Shown piece after piece: positions 1-10,047 of a DNA stretch of 64,000 bases. Source of the DNA: Neoroseomonas oryzicola (GTDB lineage Bacteria; Pseudomonadota; Alphaproteobacteria; Acetobacterales; Acetobacteraceae). Every line of letters starts with the position of its first letter. Position 1 is the stretch's first letter. The notes under the pieces were generated by a model. The model was not told the origin of the DNA. It made no database searches and saw nothing but the letters and a program-made list of their open reading frames with translations. Made by a program: the position numbers and the translations under genes. The DNA lies in contig NZ_JAAVUP010000005.1 in NCBI RefSeq assembly GCF_012163135.1, positions 111,225-175,224 of the forward strand. The letters run 5' to 3'.

Positions 1-2
1 CC

Positions 3-329
3 GCCACGATCAATGCCGCGCGCGCCGCCGGCGGGCGTATCGTCGCGATCGGCACCACTGCGCTGCGCCTGCTGGAAAGCGCGGCGGGGGAGGATGGCAC
101 CGTCCGCCCCTTCCGCGGCCTGACCGACCTGTTCCTGTTGCCCGGCCACCGCTTCCGGACCGCCGACCTGCTGATGACCAACTTCCATTTGCCGAAGAGC
201 ACGCTGTTCATGCTGGTCTGCGCCTTCTCCGGCACGGAGCGGATGAAGGCGGCCTACGCCCATGCCGTCGCGCAGCGCTACCGCTTCTACTCCTATGGCG
301 ATGCCTCGCTTCTGGAGCGTGCGGCATGA
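3..329 (+). CDS. queA: QueA, S-adenosylmethionine:tRNA ribosyltransferase-isomerase (C-terminal part)
   Basis: QueA transfers and isomerises the ribosyl moiety of SAM onto preQ1 in tRNA, making epoxyqueuosine (cytoplasmic, queuosine pathway). Only about 108 C-terminal residues are visible, because the gene enters from the left edge already in frame. The family signature [17 protein letters not shown] and the preceding [11 protein letters not shown] are clear, and the protein ends [13 protein letters not shown], as QueA proteins usually do. The stop overlaps the start of tgt (ATGA), so the two are translationally coupled. The identification is firm; the start lies outside the window. Confidence 0.95.
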   Translation, partial: ATINAARAAGGRIVAIGTTALRLLESAAGEDGTVRPFRGLTDLFLLPGHRFRTADLLMTNFHLPKSTLFMLVCAFSGTERMKAAYAHAVAQRYRFYSYGDASLLERAA

Positions 330-1453
330 CGCTGCACTGGACGAAGGCCGCGACGGACGGCGCGGCGCGCGCGGGCGTGCTGCACACGGCGCATGGCGAG
401 GTCCCGACGCCGGTCTTCATGCCCGTCGGCACCGCCGGCACGGTGAAGGCCATGACGGCCGATGCCGTGCGCAGCACGGGCGCGCGCATGGTGCTCGGCA
501 ACACCTACCACCTGATGCTACGGCCCGGGGCGGAGCGCGTCGCGCGGCTCGGCGGACTGCACCGGATGATGGATTGGCACGGGCCGATCCTGACCGATTC
601 CGGCGGCTTCCAGGTCATGTCGCTGTCCGGCCTGCGGAAGATGGACGAACAGGGCGTCACCTTCCAAAGCCATATCGACGGATCGAAACACAGGCTGACG
701 CCGGAACGCAGCGTCGAGATCCAGCGCCTGCTCGGCGCCGACGTGACCATGTGCCTCGACGAATGCACGCCCTTCCCCGCGACCGAGAAGCAGGCGGCGG
801 ATTCCATGCGCCTGTCGATGCGCTGGGCCGCGCGCTGCCGCGATGCCTTCGTCGAACGCGACGGCCATGGGCTGTTCGGCATCGTCCAGGGCAGCACCTA
901 TCCGGACCTGCGCGCCGAGAGCGCGGATTCGCTGACGCGCATCGGCTTCGAGGGTTATGCCGTGGGCGGCCTCGCCGTCGGCGAGGGGCAGGAGATGATG
1001 TTCTCCGTCCTCGACACCACCGTCCCCCTGCTGCCCGCCGGCAAGGCGCGGTACCTGATGGGCGTCGGCACGCCGTCGGACCTGGTCGGCGCCGTGCGGC
1101 GCGGGATAGACATGTTCGACTGCGTGATGCCGACGCGATCGGGCCGGACCGGGCGGGCCTACACGCGGCGCGGCGTGCTCAACATCCGCAACGCCCGGCA
1201 TGCCGAGGATGACAGTCCGCTCGACCCGGATTGTTCCTGCCCGGCCTGCCGGCGGCATTCCCGCGCCTATCTCCATCACCTGTTCAAGGCGGGGGAGATG
1301 CTCGGGCCGATGCTGCTGACCTGGCACAACATCCAGTACTACCAGGACCTGATGGCCGACCTCCGGACCGCCATCCTGGAAGGCCGTTTCGAGGAGACCG
1401 CCGCGCGGATCGCCGCCGGCTGGCAGGCAGGCGAAGAGGAGAAGGCGGCATGA
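326..1453 (+). CDS. tgt: Queuine tRNA-guanine transglycosylase
   Basis: Tgt exchanges guanine-34 of GUN-anticodon tRNAs for preQ1. The 375-residue protein has the family's usual length. Visible elements are [23 protein letters not shown] with the active-site Asp near residue 91, [12 protein letters not shown], the GGLAVGEG loop, the nucleophile region [13 protein letters not shown], and the zinc site CSCPACRR...LHH near residues 304-319. It overlaps queA by 4 bp upstream and queF by 4 bp downstream (ATGA at both junctions), forming a queA-tgt-queF operon. Confidence 0.98.
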   Translation: MTLHWTKAATDGAARAGVLHTAHGEVPTPVFMPVGTAGTVKAMTADAVRSTGARMVLGNTYHLMLRPGAERVARLGGLHRMMDWHGPILTDSGGFQVMSLSGLRKMDEQGVTFQSHIDGSKHRLTPERSVEIQRLLGADVTMCLDECTPFPATEKQAADSMRLSMRWAARCRDAFVERDGHGLFGIVQGSTYPDLRAESADSLTRIGFEGYAVGGLAVGEGQEMMFSVLDTTVPLLPAGKARYLMGVGTPSDLVGAVRRGIDMFDCVMPTRSGRTGRAYTRRGVLNIRNARHAEDDSPLDPDCSCPACRRHSRAYLHHLFKAGEMLGPMLLTWHNIQYYQDLMADLRTAILEGRFEETAARIAAGWQAGEEEKAA

Positions 1454-1923
1454 GCGGCGCCCCCGACCACGAATACAGCGGCCTGACGCAGCTCGGCCAG
1501 CCGACGCGCCTGCCATCCAGCCCCGAGGAAGCGGTGCTCGAGCGCGTGCCCGCGCCGCACAAGGGGCTGCGCTACTGCGTGCGCTTCACCGCGCCGGAAT
1601 TCACCTCGCTCTGCCCGCTGACCGGCCAGCCGGACTTCGCGCATCTCGTCATCGACTACGTGCCGCGGGACTGGATCGTCGAGAGCAAGTCGTTGAAGCA
1701 ATACCTCGCCGCCTTCCGCAACCACGGGGCGTTCCACGAGGCCTGCACGCTCGACATCGCGCAGCGGCTGGTGGGGCTACTCGATCCGGTGTGGCTGCGC
1801 ATCGGCGGCTATTGGTATCCGCGCGGGGGCATCCCGATCGACGTCTTCTGGCAGTCGGGCGCACCACCGGACGGGGTGTGGATCCCGCCGCAGGAGGTCC
1901 AGCCCTATCGCGGGCGGGGCTGA
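1450..1923 (+). CDS. queF: NADPH-dependent preQ0 reductase (7-cyano-7-deazaguanine reductase)
   Basis: QueF reduces the nitrile of preQ0 to the amine preQ1, supplying the base that Tgt inserts. The 157-residue protein is the short, single-domain bacterial type. The catalytic Cys55 lies in [13 protein letters not shown], with Asp62 nearby, followed by the substrate-binding stretch [15 protein letters not shown]. The start at 1450 is chosen because its ATG overlaps the tgt stop (ATGA). With queA and tgt it forms a compact queuosine operon. Confidence 0.97.
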   Translation: MSGAPDHEYSGLTQLGQPTRLPSSPEEAVLERVPAPHKGLRYCVRFTAPEFTSLCPLTGQPDFAHLVIDYVPRDWIVESKSLKQYLAAFRNHGAFHEACTLDIAQRLVGLLDPVWLRIGGYWYPRGGIPIDVFWQSGAPPDGVWIPPQEVQPYRGRG

Positions 1924-1975
1924 CGCTGGGCGGCTCCGTGGCGAAGCCGATGGCCGCGCGATAGACTTTCCCGCG

Positions 1976-2485
1976 ATGACCTGTCGCAGCACCACGCCCC
2001 GTCACGCGATGCCCTTCCGCGCCGGAGCGGCCATCGCGCTGCTGGCCGCCATCGGCCTCGCGACGCCCCTCGCCGCCCAGGTGCCGCCGTCCGACACGCC
2101 GCGCGGCCCGCCGCTGCGCGCGGAGCCGGGCGATTGGTGGGGCGACGTGCACCGCTGGACCGGGTCCGACGAGACCCGCCCGCGCGCGGCGCGCCCCGCT
2201 TCCCCGCCGCCGCAATCGGCGGCCGCGCCGCCTCCGGCGCCACGCCGCGCCGCACCGGCGCCCGAGGGCGGTGCGCGAACCGCCATCACCAACGCCAACC
2301 GCCGTTCCAACGTCCGGCAGGAACCGTCGCTCAACGCGCCGGTGGTGCGCTCGATCCCGCCCAATACCCTGCTGAACGTCTTCGACGAGGCGCCGGACGG
2401 CTGGTACCAGGTCGGCGAGGACGCCCCGGTCGGCTGGATGCACCGGTCCGCGATGCAGCGCCCGCCGGCCGCCGAGCGCCCCTGA
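1976..2485 (+). CDS. Secreted bacterial SH3-domain protein
   Basis: Unrecognised at gene level. A signal peptide is visible (RAGAAIALLAAIGLATPLAAQ), then a Pro/Ala-rich low-complexity linker of about 60 residues, then a C-terminal SH3b-like domain from about residue 100 (NRRSNVRQEPSLNAPVVRSI, then WYQVGEDAPVGWMHRSAM). Such domains typically bind the cell wall or other periplasmic ligands. A second in-frame ATG at 2009 would place the signal peptide nearer the N-terminus and may be the true start. It is a separate unit 52 bp downstream of queF and converges on the ABC transporter genes. Confidence 0.75.
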   Translation: MTCRSTTPRHAMPFRAGAAIALLAAIGLATPLAAQVPPSDTPRGPPLRAEPGDWWGDVHRWTGSDETRPRAARPASPPPQSAAAPPPAPRRAAPAPEGGARTAITNANRRSNVRQEPSLNAPVVRSIPPNTLLNVFDEAPDGWYQVGEDAPVGWMHRSAMQRPPAAERP

Positions 2486-2494
2486 GCGGGGCGC
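2476..2494. terminator. GC hairpin between convergent genes
   Basis: A 7-bp perfect stem (GCGCCCC / GGGGCGC) with a 5-nt loop spans the stop codon of the SH3-protein gene and faces the convergent ABC receptor gene. No T-tract follows on either strand, so it may only weakly terminate. Confidence 0.35.
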
Positions 2495-2506
2495 CCGGCC
2501 TCGCCG

Positions 2507-4537
2507 TCAGGACCTGAAGTACCACTGCTCCGGATGGCCGCCCCAGGGCGTGCGGATGTGCTGCGACACGCCGGTGCGTGCCGGCACGTTCTCGAGCCGC
2601 TCGCTGACCACGCGCACCCCCATGAATGCGGGCGAGAGGCCGACCAGCCCGATCCCCCATTGCTGCTCGACCGCGAGCTTCCAGATCTCCTTGGCCGTCT
2701 GCGTCCGCTCCGCGAGGCGCTGCCCGGCGGCCGCGCGCATCAGCTGGAAGGCGCGCAGCATCTCGGGTTCGGTCGGCGCGGTGCCGCGTTCGCCGTTCGA
2801 TGCGAACCACAGCGCATGGGCATTGCCCATGACGCCCGCCGTTGGGTCCACCGGCAGGGCGTAGCGCGGATATAGGTAGAGGCTCTCCGTCCCGTTGTTG
2901 GTCCACATCAGGATCTGGTTCTGGTCGTTCAGCGCGCGGGTGATGGCGAGGCTGCGTTCCATCACCTTCACGTCGCCCGCGATGCCGATCTGGCGCCAGT
3001 GCTGGACGATCATCTCAGCCTGCTGCGGCCAGGTCGGCGAGAGCGTCTGCGCCACCGCGATCTCGATGCGCAGGCGCTGGCCGTTGTCGCGGCGCAGGCG
3101 GTACCCCTCGCGGTCCTTGCGCGTCAGCCCGACCGCATCGAGCAGCTGGTTCGCCTGGCGAGGATCATGGGTGGACCACTTCGTCCGCCATTCCTCGCCC
3201 GGGCTTTCGGGGATGATGCGGTCCGGGATGACCGATCCCGGCGTGCCGAGGCCGAGCCAGAACGCCTCGTTCAACTGCTCCCGGTCGATGCCGAGCGACA
3301 GCCCACGGCGGAACCGCGCATCGGCGAGCAGCGCGCCGATCTCCCGGTCCTCCGTGTAGGTGAGGTTCGGGAAGAGCACCGAATCCCCGCCGTTGAAACC
3401 GGGGTCGAGATGCACGCGGTAGCGGCTGCGCTGCCGGTTCTCGAGCAGGATCGGCAGCTTGCCGAGGTCGATGAAGCGTTCCTGATAGTCGTAGTCGCCG
3501 GCGATGGCGCGCAGGTTCACGACCTCAGGGTTCTCGGCCAGCGTCAGCTGCACGCGGTCGATATAGGGCAGCTGGTTGCCCTCGGTGTCGACCGCATAGA
3601 AGAAAGGATTACGTTCGAGCACCCATTGCTGGCCGGTGATCGGCTGGACCATCCGCCAGGCGGCGAGCGTCGGCAGGTCGCGGTTCAGCCGCCAGTCCGA
3701 CCGCGCGCGAAACAGCTGCACCCAGGTCGTGAATCCCGCCGCCCGCGCCTGGGCGTTGAGCTGCTCCATCGGCGTGTATTTTGGCAGGAACTGGCTGAGG
3801 TAGTGCTTCGGCGCATAGACGCTGTAGGCGCGCCCGTCCGACTGCTGCCGCGTCTGGCCGCCGCCGACCAGCGTGTCGCCGGCCAGCAGGTAGGGAAACA
3901 GGTAGTTCGGATCCTCGAAGACGAAGGCGACGGTGTGATCGTCCACCTTCTCGACGCGGCCGGGCTTGCCGTTGGCGGCCATCTCGGGCGCCGGCGCCGC
4001 GACCAGGTCGCGGTTCTGGTAGAGGTCCTCAAACCAGAACACCCAGTCATCGGCGGTGAAGGGCGTGCCGTCCGACCAGCGCATGCCGCGGCGCAGCTGC
4101 ACGATGGTGCGGCGGCCGTCGTCGCTGACCTCGAAGCCCCGGCACAGGCAGGGGGCGATCTCGGTCCCGGTCTTGTCGAAGAAGAACGGCTTGTCCGCGG
4201 ACATGATGCGGTTGCCGTTCTCGCTGTCGCCGGGGCCGATGAAGCCACGGCGCCAGGTGCCGCCATAGCGGCCGACGCTGCGCAGCGGCTGGATCACCAT
4301 CAGGTCCTGCGGCAGGCGCTGGTCGACCGGCGGCAGGCGTCCGGCGCGCACCTGCTCGGCGAGCATCGGCGCCTCGTTGAACCGCGTGGGGCGGCGGGCG
4401 GGATCGTCGATCAGCGTCGGGCCTTCCAGTTCCCCCACCAAGCCCGATTCCCGCACCTGCCCCGCCGATTGCGCCAAGGCGGCGGAAGCGAGGCCCGTCG
4501 TCGCCATCAGGGCCACACTGAATTCGCGTCGCTTCAT
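2507..4537 (-). CDS. ABC transporter periplasmic substrate-binding protein, peptide type (SBP family 5)
   Basis: A 676-residue receptor for the importer encoded directly upstream. The N-terminus MKRREFSVALMATTGLASAA reads as a signal peptide with an Arg pair (possibly Tat) and cleavage after ALAQ. Family 5 features are visible: GTEIAPCLCRGFEVSDDGRR, LRRGMRWSDGTPFTADDWVF, and GLSLGIDREQLNEAFWLG. It is longer than classical DppA/OppA (about 540) and nearer the YejA-like long receptors. The start at 4537 is preferred over upstream Met codons because AAGGGAGGA precedes it and the signal peptide begins there. It is the last gene of the five-gene ABC operon; the substrate cannot be read from sequence. 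Confidence 0.9.
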   Translation of the reverse strand: MKRREFSVALMATTGLASAALAQSAGQVRESGLVGELEGPTLIDDPARRPTRFNEAPMLAEQVRAGRLPPVDQRLPQDLMVIQPLRSVGRYGGTWRRGFIGPGDSENGNRIMSADKPFFFDKTGTEIAPCLCRGFEVSDDGRRTIVQLRRGMRWSDGTPFTADDWVFWFEDLYQNRDLVAAPAPEMAANGKPGRVEKVDDHTVAFVFEDPNYLFPYLLAGDTLVGGGQTRQQSDGRAYSVYAPKHYLSQFLPKYTPMEQLNAQARAAGFTTWVQLFRARSDWRLNRDLPTLAAWRMVQPITGQQWVLERNPFFYAVDTEGNQLPYIDRVQLTLAENPEVVNLRAIAGDYDYQERFIDLGKLPILLENRQRSRYRVHLDPGFNGGDSVLFPNLTYTEDREIGALLADARFRRGLSLGIDREQLNEAFWLGLGTPGSVIPDRIIPESPGEEWRTKWSTHDPRQANQLLDAVGLTRKDREGYRLRRDNGQRLRIEIAVAQTLSPTWPQQAEMIVQHWRQIGIAGDVKVMERSLAITRALNDQNQILMWTNNGTESLYLYPRYALPVDPTAGVMGNAHALWFASNGERGTAPTEPEMLRAFQLMRAAAGQRLAERTQTAKEIWKLAVEQQWGIGLVGLSPAFMGVRVVSERLENVPARTGVSQHIRTPWGGHPEQWYFRS

Positions 4538-4557
4538 CTCGTCCTCCCTTGGAATGC

Positions 4558-5556
4558 CTAGGCCACGCCGGTGAGCTCGATCTCCTGCGCGCGGTGGCAG
4601 CTTGCCCATCGTCCCGGGGCCACTTCGGTCAGTTCGGGGCGCTCCACCCGGCAGCGGTCCTGCGCGTAGGGGCAGCGCGGATGGAAGGCGCAGCCGGGCG
4701 GCGGCTTCGCGGGGTCCGCGACCTCGCCGCTCGCCTTCATCTGGCGGCCGCGGCGCATCGGGTCGGGCGCCGGAACGGCGGCGAGCAGCGTCTCGGTGTA
4801 GGGATGTCGCGGTGCGCGATACAGCGCGTCGGTCGGCGCGACCTCGACGATGCGCCCGACATACATCACCGCAACCCGGTCGCTGACATGGCGCACGACG
4901 CTGAGGTCATGCGCGACGAACAGCATCGACAGCTTCAGACGGTCCTGCAGGTCGAGCATCAGGTTGATGATCTGCGCCTGCACCGAGACGTCGAGCGCGG
5001 AGACCGGCTCATCCGCCACCACCAGGCGCGGATTCAGCGCCAGAGCCCGCGCGATGCCGATGCGCTGACGCTGCCCGCCCGAGAAGGCATGCGGGAAGCG
5101 CGTGCGGGCGACCGCGGGCATCTGCACCAGGTCCAGCAATTCGAGCACCCGCGCATTGCGCTCGGCCGCCGGGACGCCGTTGACCTTCAGCGGCTCTGCG
5201 ATGATGTCGCCCACCATCATGCGCGGGTTCAGCGAGGAATAGGGATCCTGGAAGATCATCTGCAGGTGCCGCCGCAGCGGCCGCAGGGCGCGCTTGGGCA
5301 GCGTCGCGAGATCGACCGTCCCGCCCTGGCCGGGATCGAAGCGGATGCTGCCGGATGTCGGCGCCAGCGCGCGCAGGATGCAGCGGGAGACGGTGGTCTT
5401 GCCGCAGCCGCTCTCGCCCACCAGCGCGAGCGTCTCGCCTTCCGCGATGTGGAAGGACACGCCGTCGACCGCCCGCACCCGCGCGACCTCACGCCGCAGC
5501 AGCCCGGCATGGATCGGATAGTGCTTCCTGAGATCCGTGACCTCGAGGACGTTCAT
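4558..5556 (-). CDS. Oligopeptide/dipeptide ABC transporter ATPase, second subunit (DppF/OppF-like)
   Basis: A 332-residue cytoplasmic ATPase. Walker [10 protein letters not shown] is at residues 47-55, the signature is [15 protein letters not shown], and Walker B is [11 protein letters not shown]. The C-terminal oligopeptide/dipeptide domain carries the Cys-containing [15 protein letters not shown] motif. The start is placed at [14 protein letters not shown] because the ATG overlaps the upstream ATPase stop (ATGA). It pairs with that ATPase to power the two permeases. Confidence 0.95.
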   Translation of the reverse strand: MNVLEVTDLRKHYPIHAGLLRREVARVRAVDGVSFHIAEGETLALVGESGCGKTTVSRCILRALAPTSGSIRFDPGQGGTVDLATLPKRALRPLRRHLQMIFQDPYSSLNPRMMVGDIIAEPLKVNGVPAAERNARVLELLDLVQMPAVARTRFPHAFSGGQRQRIGIARALALNPRLVVADEPVSALDVSVQAQIINLMLDLQDRLKLSMLFVAHDLSVVRHVSDRVAVMYVGRIVEVAPTDALYRAPRHPYTETLLAAVPAPDPMRRGRQMKASGEVADPAKPPPGCAFHPRCPYAQDRCRVERPELTEVAPGRWASCHRAQEIELTGVA

Positions 5557-6551
5557 GCCGGCACCTCGAGGAAACAGGAGGCGCCAGCCTCGCCCGGCCG
5601 CAGGGGTGGCGGCAGCGCGGCATCGCAGCGCCCGGGCATGAAGTCGCCGCAGCGCGGATGGAAGGGGCAGCCCGAGGGCCTCGCCCCCGGATGCGGCACC
5701 GCCCCGCCGATAGTGGCCAGGCGCTGGCGCGGCGTCGCGAGGATCGAGGGCACCGCCCGCAGCAGCGCCCGCGTATAGGGATGTCGCGGCGCCGCGAACA
5801 GGTCCGCGACCGGCGCGTATTCCACCACGCGGCCGAGATACATGACCGCCACCTCGTCGCACATCTCGGCGATCACGCCCATGTCGTGGGTGATCAGCAT
5901 CAGCGCGATGTTCTTCTCGCGCTGCAGGCGTCGCAGCAGGTCAAGGACCTGCGCCTGGGTGGTGACGTCGAGGGCGGTGGTCGGCTCGTCCGCGATGAGG
6001 ATGTCCGGATCACCCGCCAGCGCCATGGCGATGCCGACGCGCTGGCGCAGCCCGCCGCTCAGCTGGAAGGGATAGGCGTCGATGCGCAGTTCCGGGCGCG
6101 GGATGCCGACCTCGCGCAGCAACTCGATCGCCCGGTCGCGCGCAGCGGCCTTGGAAAGGTCGCTGTGGGCGCGGACGGCCTCGATGATCTGGTTGCCGAC
6201 GGTGTAGTGGACCGACAGCGCCGTCATCGGCTCCTGGAAGATCAGCCCGATCCGGCCGCCGCGGATGCCGCGCATGCGGCGGGATTCCGGGTCGATCGCG
6301 ATCAGGTCGGCTTCCTCGGTCGTGCCGGGGTCGAGAAGCGCCCGGCCGCCCACGATCCGTCCCGGCCGGTCGACGATGCGCAGGATGGACCGCGCCGTGA
6401 CCGACTTGCCGCAGCCGGATTCGCCGACGATGCCAAGCGTTCGCCCGGCATGAAGGTCGAAGGACACGCCTTCCAGCGCGCGCACCGTGCCCTGCTCCAT
6501 CTCGAAATGCACCGCGAGGTCGCGGACTGCGAGGGATGTGCGTTCAGCCAT
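5553..6551 (-). CDS. Oligopeptide/dipeptide ABC transporter ATPase, first subunit (DppD/OppD-like)
   Basis: A 332-residue ATPase with Walker [11 protein letters not shown], signature [15 protein letters not shown], Walker [13 protein letters not shown] and the C-terminal [17 protein letters not shown] motif. LSGGLRQR is a mild variant of LSGGMRQR. It overlaps the permease gene upstream by 8 bp and the second ATPase downstream by 4 bp, so the four proteins are probably made in stoichiometric coupling. Confidence 0.95.
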   Translation of the reverse strand: MAERTSLAVRDLAVHFEMEQGTVRALEGVSFDLHAGRTLGIVGESGCGKSVTARSILRIVDRPGRIVGGRALLDPGTTEEADLIAIDPESRRMRGIRGGRIGLIFQEPMTALSVHYTVGNQIIEAVRAHSDLSKAAARDRAIELLREVGIPRPELRIDAYPFQLSGGLRQRVGIAMALAGDPDILIADEPTTALDVTTQAQVLDLLRRLQREKNIALMLITHDMGVIAEMCDEVAVMYLGRVVEYAPVADLFAAPRHPYTRALLRAVPSILATPRQRLATIGGAVPHPGARPSGCPFHPRCGDFMPGRCDAALPPPLRPGEAGASCFLEVPA

Positions 6552-7647
6552 AGGGATCCGCCGCGTCGCGCAGCCCGTCGCCGAGGAAATTGAAGGCCAG
6601 GATCACCAGGATGACCGGCACCGCCGCCGAGAGCAGCCAGGGCGCATTGGCCAGCACCTGGATGTTCTGCGCGTCCTGCAACAGGATCCCCCAGGAGATC
6701 GCCGGCGGCCGCAAACCGAGGCCGAGGAAGGAGAGCGCCGTCTCGCTCACGATCATCGCCGGCAGCGCGAGGCTGACCGCCGCGATGATGTGGGAGGCGA
6801 AGGAGGGCAGCATGTGGCGGAAGATGATCCGCCCCTGGCTGGCGCCGGCGAGTTCGGCCGCGACGACGAAATCTTCCTCCCGCAGCGAGAGGAACCGCCC
6901 GCGTACCACGCGCGCCAGGTCCGTCCAGCCGATCAGCGAGATGATGATGGTGATCGCGAAATAGACCTGCGTGGTGCTCCAGGTATTGGGCAGCGCGGCG
7001 GCGAGGCCCATCCACAGCGGGATGGTGGGGATCGATCGCAGCACCTCGATGACGCGCTGGATCAGGGTGTCGACCCAACCGCCATAGAGTCCCGATACCC
7101 CGCCCAGGATGATGCCGAGCAGCAGGCTGAGGGTAACGCCAGCGAGGCCGATCGACAGCGACACCCGCGTGGCGACGATCATGCGGGAGAAGAGGTCGCG
7201 CCCGAGTTGGTCGGTCCCGAGCAGGAAGATGCCGTCGGTGCGCTGCCCACCCTCGATGCCGATCAGGTGGATGTCGGTCTCGAACAGGCCGAGCAGGTTG
7301 TAGGTATAGCCGCGTGTGAATAGCCGCACCGGCAGCTTGCGGTTCGGGTCGGGCGTGTAGATCAGCTGAAAGGTCTGCCGGTCCCGAACCCCGCGCAACC
7401 CGTAGACATGCGGGTTGAAGCCGTCCTCGTCGAACAGGTGGATCGACTGGGGCGGGATGAAGGACCGCCGCGCATCCGTGGCATGCGGGTCGTTGATCGC
7501 GAGGAAATCCGCGAAGGCCGCCACCAGGTAGAACAGCACGATGATGAAGAGGCTGACCACCGCGAGCCGGTGCCGCCGGAAGCGCCACCAGGTCAGGCGA
7601 AGCTGCGTCGCCTCCGCCCAGCGGTCCTGTGCCGCGGTCGCGCTCAT
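6544..7647 (-). CDS. Peptide-type ABC transporter permease (DppC/YejE-like)
   Basis: A 367-residue inner-membrane permease. After the first membrane helix there is an unusually long periplasmic segment (about residues 60-140) before the conserved DGIFLLGTDQLGRDLFSRM stretch that opens the transport domain. The EAA-type ATPase-contact loop is visible as ELAGASQGRIIFRHMLPSF. The long insert resembles permeases that work with long receptors of the YejA type. The start at 7647 gives an ATGA overlap with the upstream permease. Confidence 0.9.
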   Translation of the reverse strand: MSATAAQDRWAEATQLRLTWWRFRRHRLAVVSLFIIVLFYLVAAFADFLAINDPHATDARRSFIPPQSIHLFDEDGFNPHVYGLRGVRDRQTFQLIYTPDPNRKLPVRLFTRGYTYNLLGLFETDIHLIGIEGGQRTDGIFLLGTDQLGRDLFSRMIVATRVSLSIGLAGVTLSLLLGIILGGVSGLYGGWVDTLIQRVIEVLRSIPTIPLWMGLAAALPNTWSTTQVYFAITIIISLIGWTDLARVVRGRFLSLREEDFVVAAELAGASQGRIIFRHMLPSFASHIIAAVSLALPAMIVSETALSFLGLGLRPPAISWGILLQDAQNIQVLANAPWLLSAAVPVILVILAFNFLGDGLRDAADPYG

Positions 7648-8636
7648 GCCCGCCCCTCCAGCCGGATGCGGGGGTCGATCCACATCAGCAGCAGGTCCGA
7701 GATCAGCGTCCCGATCACCGTCATGACGCCGAGCAGCAGCACGATGGCCCCGGCGAGGAACATGTCCTGCGCCACCAGCGCCTGCAGCAGTAGCGGCCCG
7801 ACGGTCGGCAGGCCGAGCACCAGAGACACCACGATGCTGCCCGAGACGAGATAGGGAAACAGGTAGGCGATGGAACTCGCAAAGGGGTTGAGCGCCGCGC
7901 GCACCGGATACTTCAGCACCACGCGCCGTTCCGAGATGCCCTTCGCCCGCGCGGTGACGACATAGGGCCGCCGCAGCTCATCGAGCAGGTTCGCGCGCAT
8001 GATGCGGATGAGCTGCGCGGTGCCCGCCAACGCCAACACCGCCGCGGGCAGCGGCAGGTGCTTCATCAGGTCCCACACGCGCCCCCAGGACCAGGGCGCC
8101 TGCACATACTCCGGCGAGAAGAGCCCGCCCACGCTGAGCCCGAGATAGCGGAAGCCGAGATACATCAGGATGAGCGCGAGCAGGAAGTTCGGCACCGCGA
8201 GCCCGATGAAGCCTAGCGTGGTGAAGACATAGTCCCCGATCGAATACTGCCGCACCGCGGAATAGATCCCGATCGGCAGCGCGATCGCCCAGGTGAGGAA
8301 TAGCGCGGCGAGCGAGACCACCATCGTCAGCCACAGCCGGTCGCCGATCACCTCGCTGACTGGCCGCCGCCAGACCATTGAGACGCCGAAATCCCCCTGC
8401 AGCACGCGTCCCATCCAGCGCGCGTACTGCACGATGACCGGCCGATCGAGCCCATATTCCACGCGCATCGCCGCCGCCTGTTCCTGCGAGACGGAACTCC
8501 CGCTCGCGGTCAGGTTCGCGATATAGGCATCGACGAAGTCGCCCGGCGGCAGGCGGATGATCACGAAGGTCAGCGCCGAGATGAAGATGCAGGTGACGAC
8601 CGCGAGGCCGAGGCGCTGCAGCAGATAGCTCAGCAT
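7644..8636 (-). CDS. Peptide-type ABC transporter permease (DppB/OppB-like)
   Basis: A 330-residue inner-membrane permease and the first gene of the operon. It begins MLSYLLQRLGLAVVTCIFIS, a typical DppB N-terminal helix, followed by VQYARWMGRVLQGDFGVSM. The EAA-type loop is VVTARAKGISERRVVLKY and the C-terminus has IVLLLGVMTVIGTLISDLLL. About 120 bp of non-coding DNA separates it from the TRAP genes upstream, so the operon promoter should lie there. Confidence 0.93.
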   Translation of the reverse strand: MLSYLLQRLGLAVVTCIFISALTFVIIRLPPGDFVDAYIANLTASGSSVSQEQAAAMRVEYGLDRPVIVQYARWMGRVLQGDFGVSMVWRRPVSEVIGDRLWLTMVVSLAALFLTWAIALPIGIYSAVRQYSIGDYVFTTLGFIGLAVPNFLLALILMYLGFRYLGLSVGGLFSPEYVQAPWSWGRVWDLMKHLPLPAAVLALAGTAQLIRIMRANLLDELRRPYVVTARAKGISERRVVLKYPVRAALNPFASSIAYLFPYLVSGSIVVSLVLGLPTVGPLLLQALVAQDMFLAGAIVLLLGVMTVIGTLISDLLLMWIDPRIRLEGRA

Positions 8637-8734
8637 GAACGCCGCCGTCGCGACCGCGCGCTGGCCATGGCTTCGCTTCCTCCGTCCGTCCCGGTCCGTG
8701 CCGGCGGTTGTCCAGACTAAACAACAGGGTCAGG

Positions 8735-8757
8735 GGTGCGGCAAGCCGTGCCGCACC
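8735..8757 (-). terminator. Hairpin after the TRAP permease operon
   Basis: A perfect 9-bp stem (GGTGCGGCA / TGCCGCACC) with a 5-nt loop starts 3 bp past the dctM stop. On the minus strand the following bases are only moderately T-rich. It probably ends the dctQM transcript before the ABC operon begins. Confidence 0.5.
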
Positions 8758-8759
8758 TC

Positions 8760-10037
8760 TCAGCGATAGATCAGCGTCGGCAGAAACAGCACCATCTCGG
8801 GCCAGAAGGTCACGAGGCCGAGGCAGATGAACAACGGGATCAGGAAGGGCGCGCAGGCCTTCGTCGTCTCCTCGAACGTCATGCCCGACACGCGCGCGAG
8901 GATGTAGAGCACCATGCCCACCGGCGGCGTCAGCAGGCCGATCATCAGGTTCAGCACCATGATCAGGCCGAAATGCACAGGATCGACGCCGATCTGCGTC
9001 ATCAGCGGCAGCAGCACCGGGACCAGGATGGTGATGGCGGCGATGGTCTCGAGGAAGCAGCCCACCACCAGCAGCAGGATGTTCACCAGCAGCAGGACGA
9101 CGATGGGATTGCTGCTGACCGAAAGCACCGCCTCCGCCACCGATTCCGTGACCCGCGTCGTCGTCACCAGCCAGCCGAAGATGGAAGCGCCTGCGACGAT
9201 CAGCAGCACGACCGCGGTGGTCTCGATCGTCTCCATCGTCACGCGCAGCAGGCCGCGCCAGGACAGCGTGCGATAGACCACGGTGCCGAGCAGCAGCGCG
9301 TAGAAGGTCGCGGCGATGGCGGCTTCCGTCGGCGTGAAGGCGCCGGTCGTCATGCCGCCCACCAGCAGCACCGGGGTCATGAGCGGCAGGAAGGCGCGCT
9401 TGCCGGTGTGCATCAGCCGCGCCCAGCGGAATTCCGCGTCGCGGTCGAAGCCGCGGCGATGCGCGACCCAGGCCACCGAGCCCATCAGCGTCACCGCCAT
9501 CAGCAACCCCGGGATCACGCCCGCCGCGAAAAGCTGCCCGATCGAGGTATTCGCCGAGACGCCGTAGATCACCATCGGCAGCGAGGGCGGGATGATCGGG
9601 CCGATGGTCGCCGAGGCACCGGTCAGCCCGACCGCGAAGGGCAGCGGGTAGCCGTGCTCCTTCATCGCCTTGATCTCGATGTTGCCGAGCCCGCCGGCAT
9701 CCGCGACCGCGGTGCCCGACATGCCGGCGAAGATCACGCTGCCCACCACGTTCACATGGCCGAGCCCGCCCTTGAGCCAGCCGACCAGGGCGGTCGCGAA
9801 GGAATAGATGCGCTCCGTGATGCCGGCGCTGTTCATCAGGCTGCCGGACATGACGAAGAACGGGATCGCCAGCAGTGGGAAGCTGTCGACGCCCGAGGCC
9901 ATGCGGTGCAGCACCACCAGCGGCGGCACCGACTGGTCGAACCACACATAGATCAGCGAGGCGCCACCCAGCGCGACAGCCACCGGCACGCCGATCGCCA
10001 TCAGGCCGAGGAAGGCGAGGAAGAGGATCCAGGTCAC
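8760..10037 (-). CDS. dctM: TRAP transporter large permease (DctM family)
   Basis: A 425-residue multi-pass membrane protein that forms the ion-coupled channel of a TRAP importer. It opens with WILFLAFLGLMAIGVPVAVALG and shows family motifs FVMSGSLMNSAGIT, GGLGHVNVVGSVIFAGMSG, IGPIIPPSLPMVIYG and, near the end, LNLMIGLLTPPVGMVLYI. The start is GTG at 10037, 10 bp after the small-permease stop. It acts with the neighbouring DctQ and the DctP receptor at 11863-12840. Confidence 0.95.
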   Translation of the reverse strand: MTWILFLAFLGLMAIGVPVAVALGGASLIYVWFDQSVPPLVVLHRMASGVDSFPLLAIPFFVMSGSLMNSAGITERIYSFATALVGWLKGGLGHVNVVGSVIFAGMSGTAVADAGGLGNIEIKAMKEHGYPLPFAVGLTGASATIGPIIPPSLPMVIYGVSANTSIGQLFAAGVIPGLLMAVTLMGSVAWVAHRRGFDRDAEFRWARLMHTGKRAFLPLMTPVLLVGGMTTGAFTPTEAAIAATFYALLLGTVVYRTLSWRGLLRVTMETIETTAVVLLIVAGASIFGWLVTTTRVTESVAEAVLSVSSNPIVVLLLVNILLLVVGCFLETIAAITILVPVLLPLMTQIGVDPVHFGLIMVLNLMIGLLTPPVGMVLYILARVSGMTFEETTKACAPFLIPLFICLGLVTFWPEMVLFLPTLIYR

Positions 10038-10047
10038 CGCCGCCCCC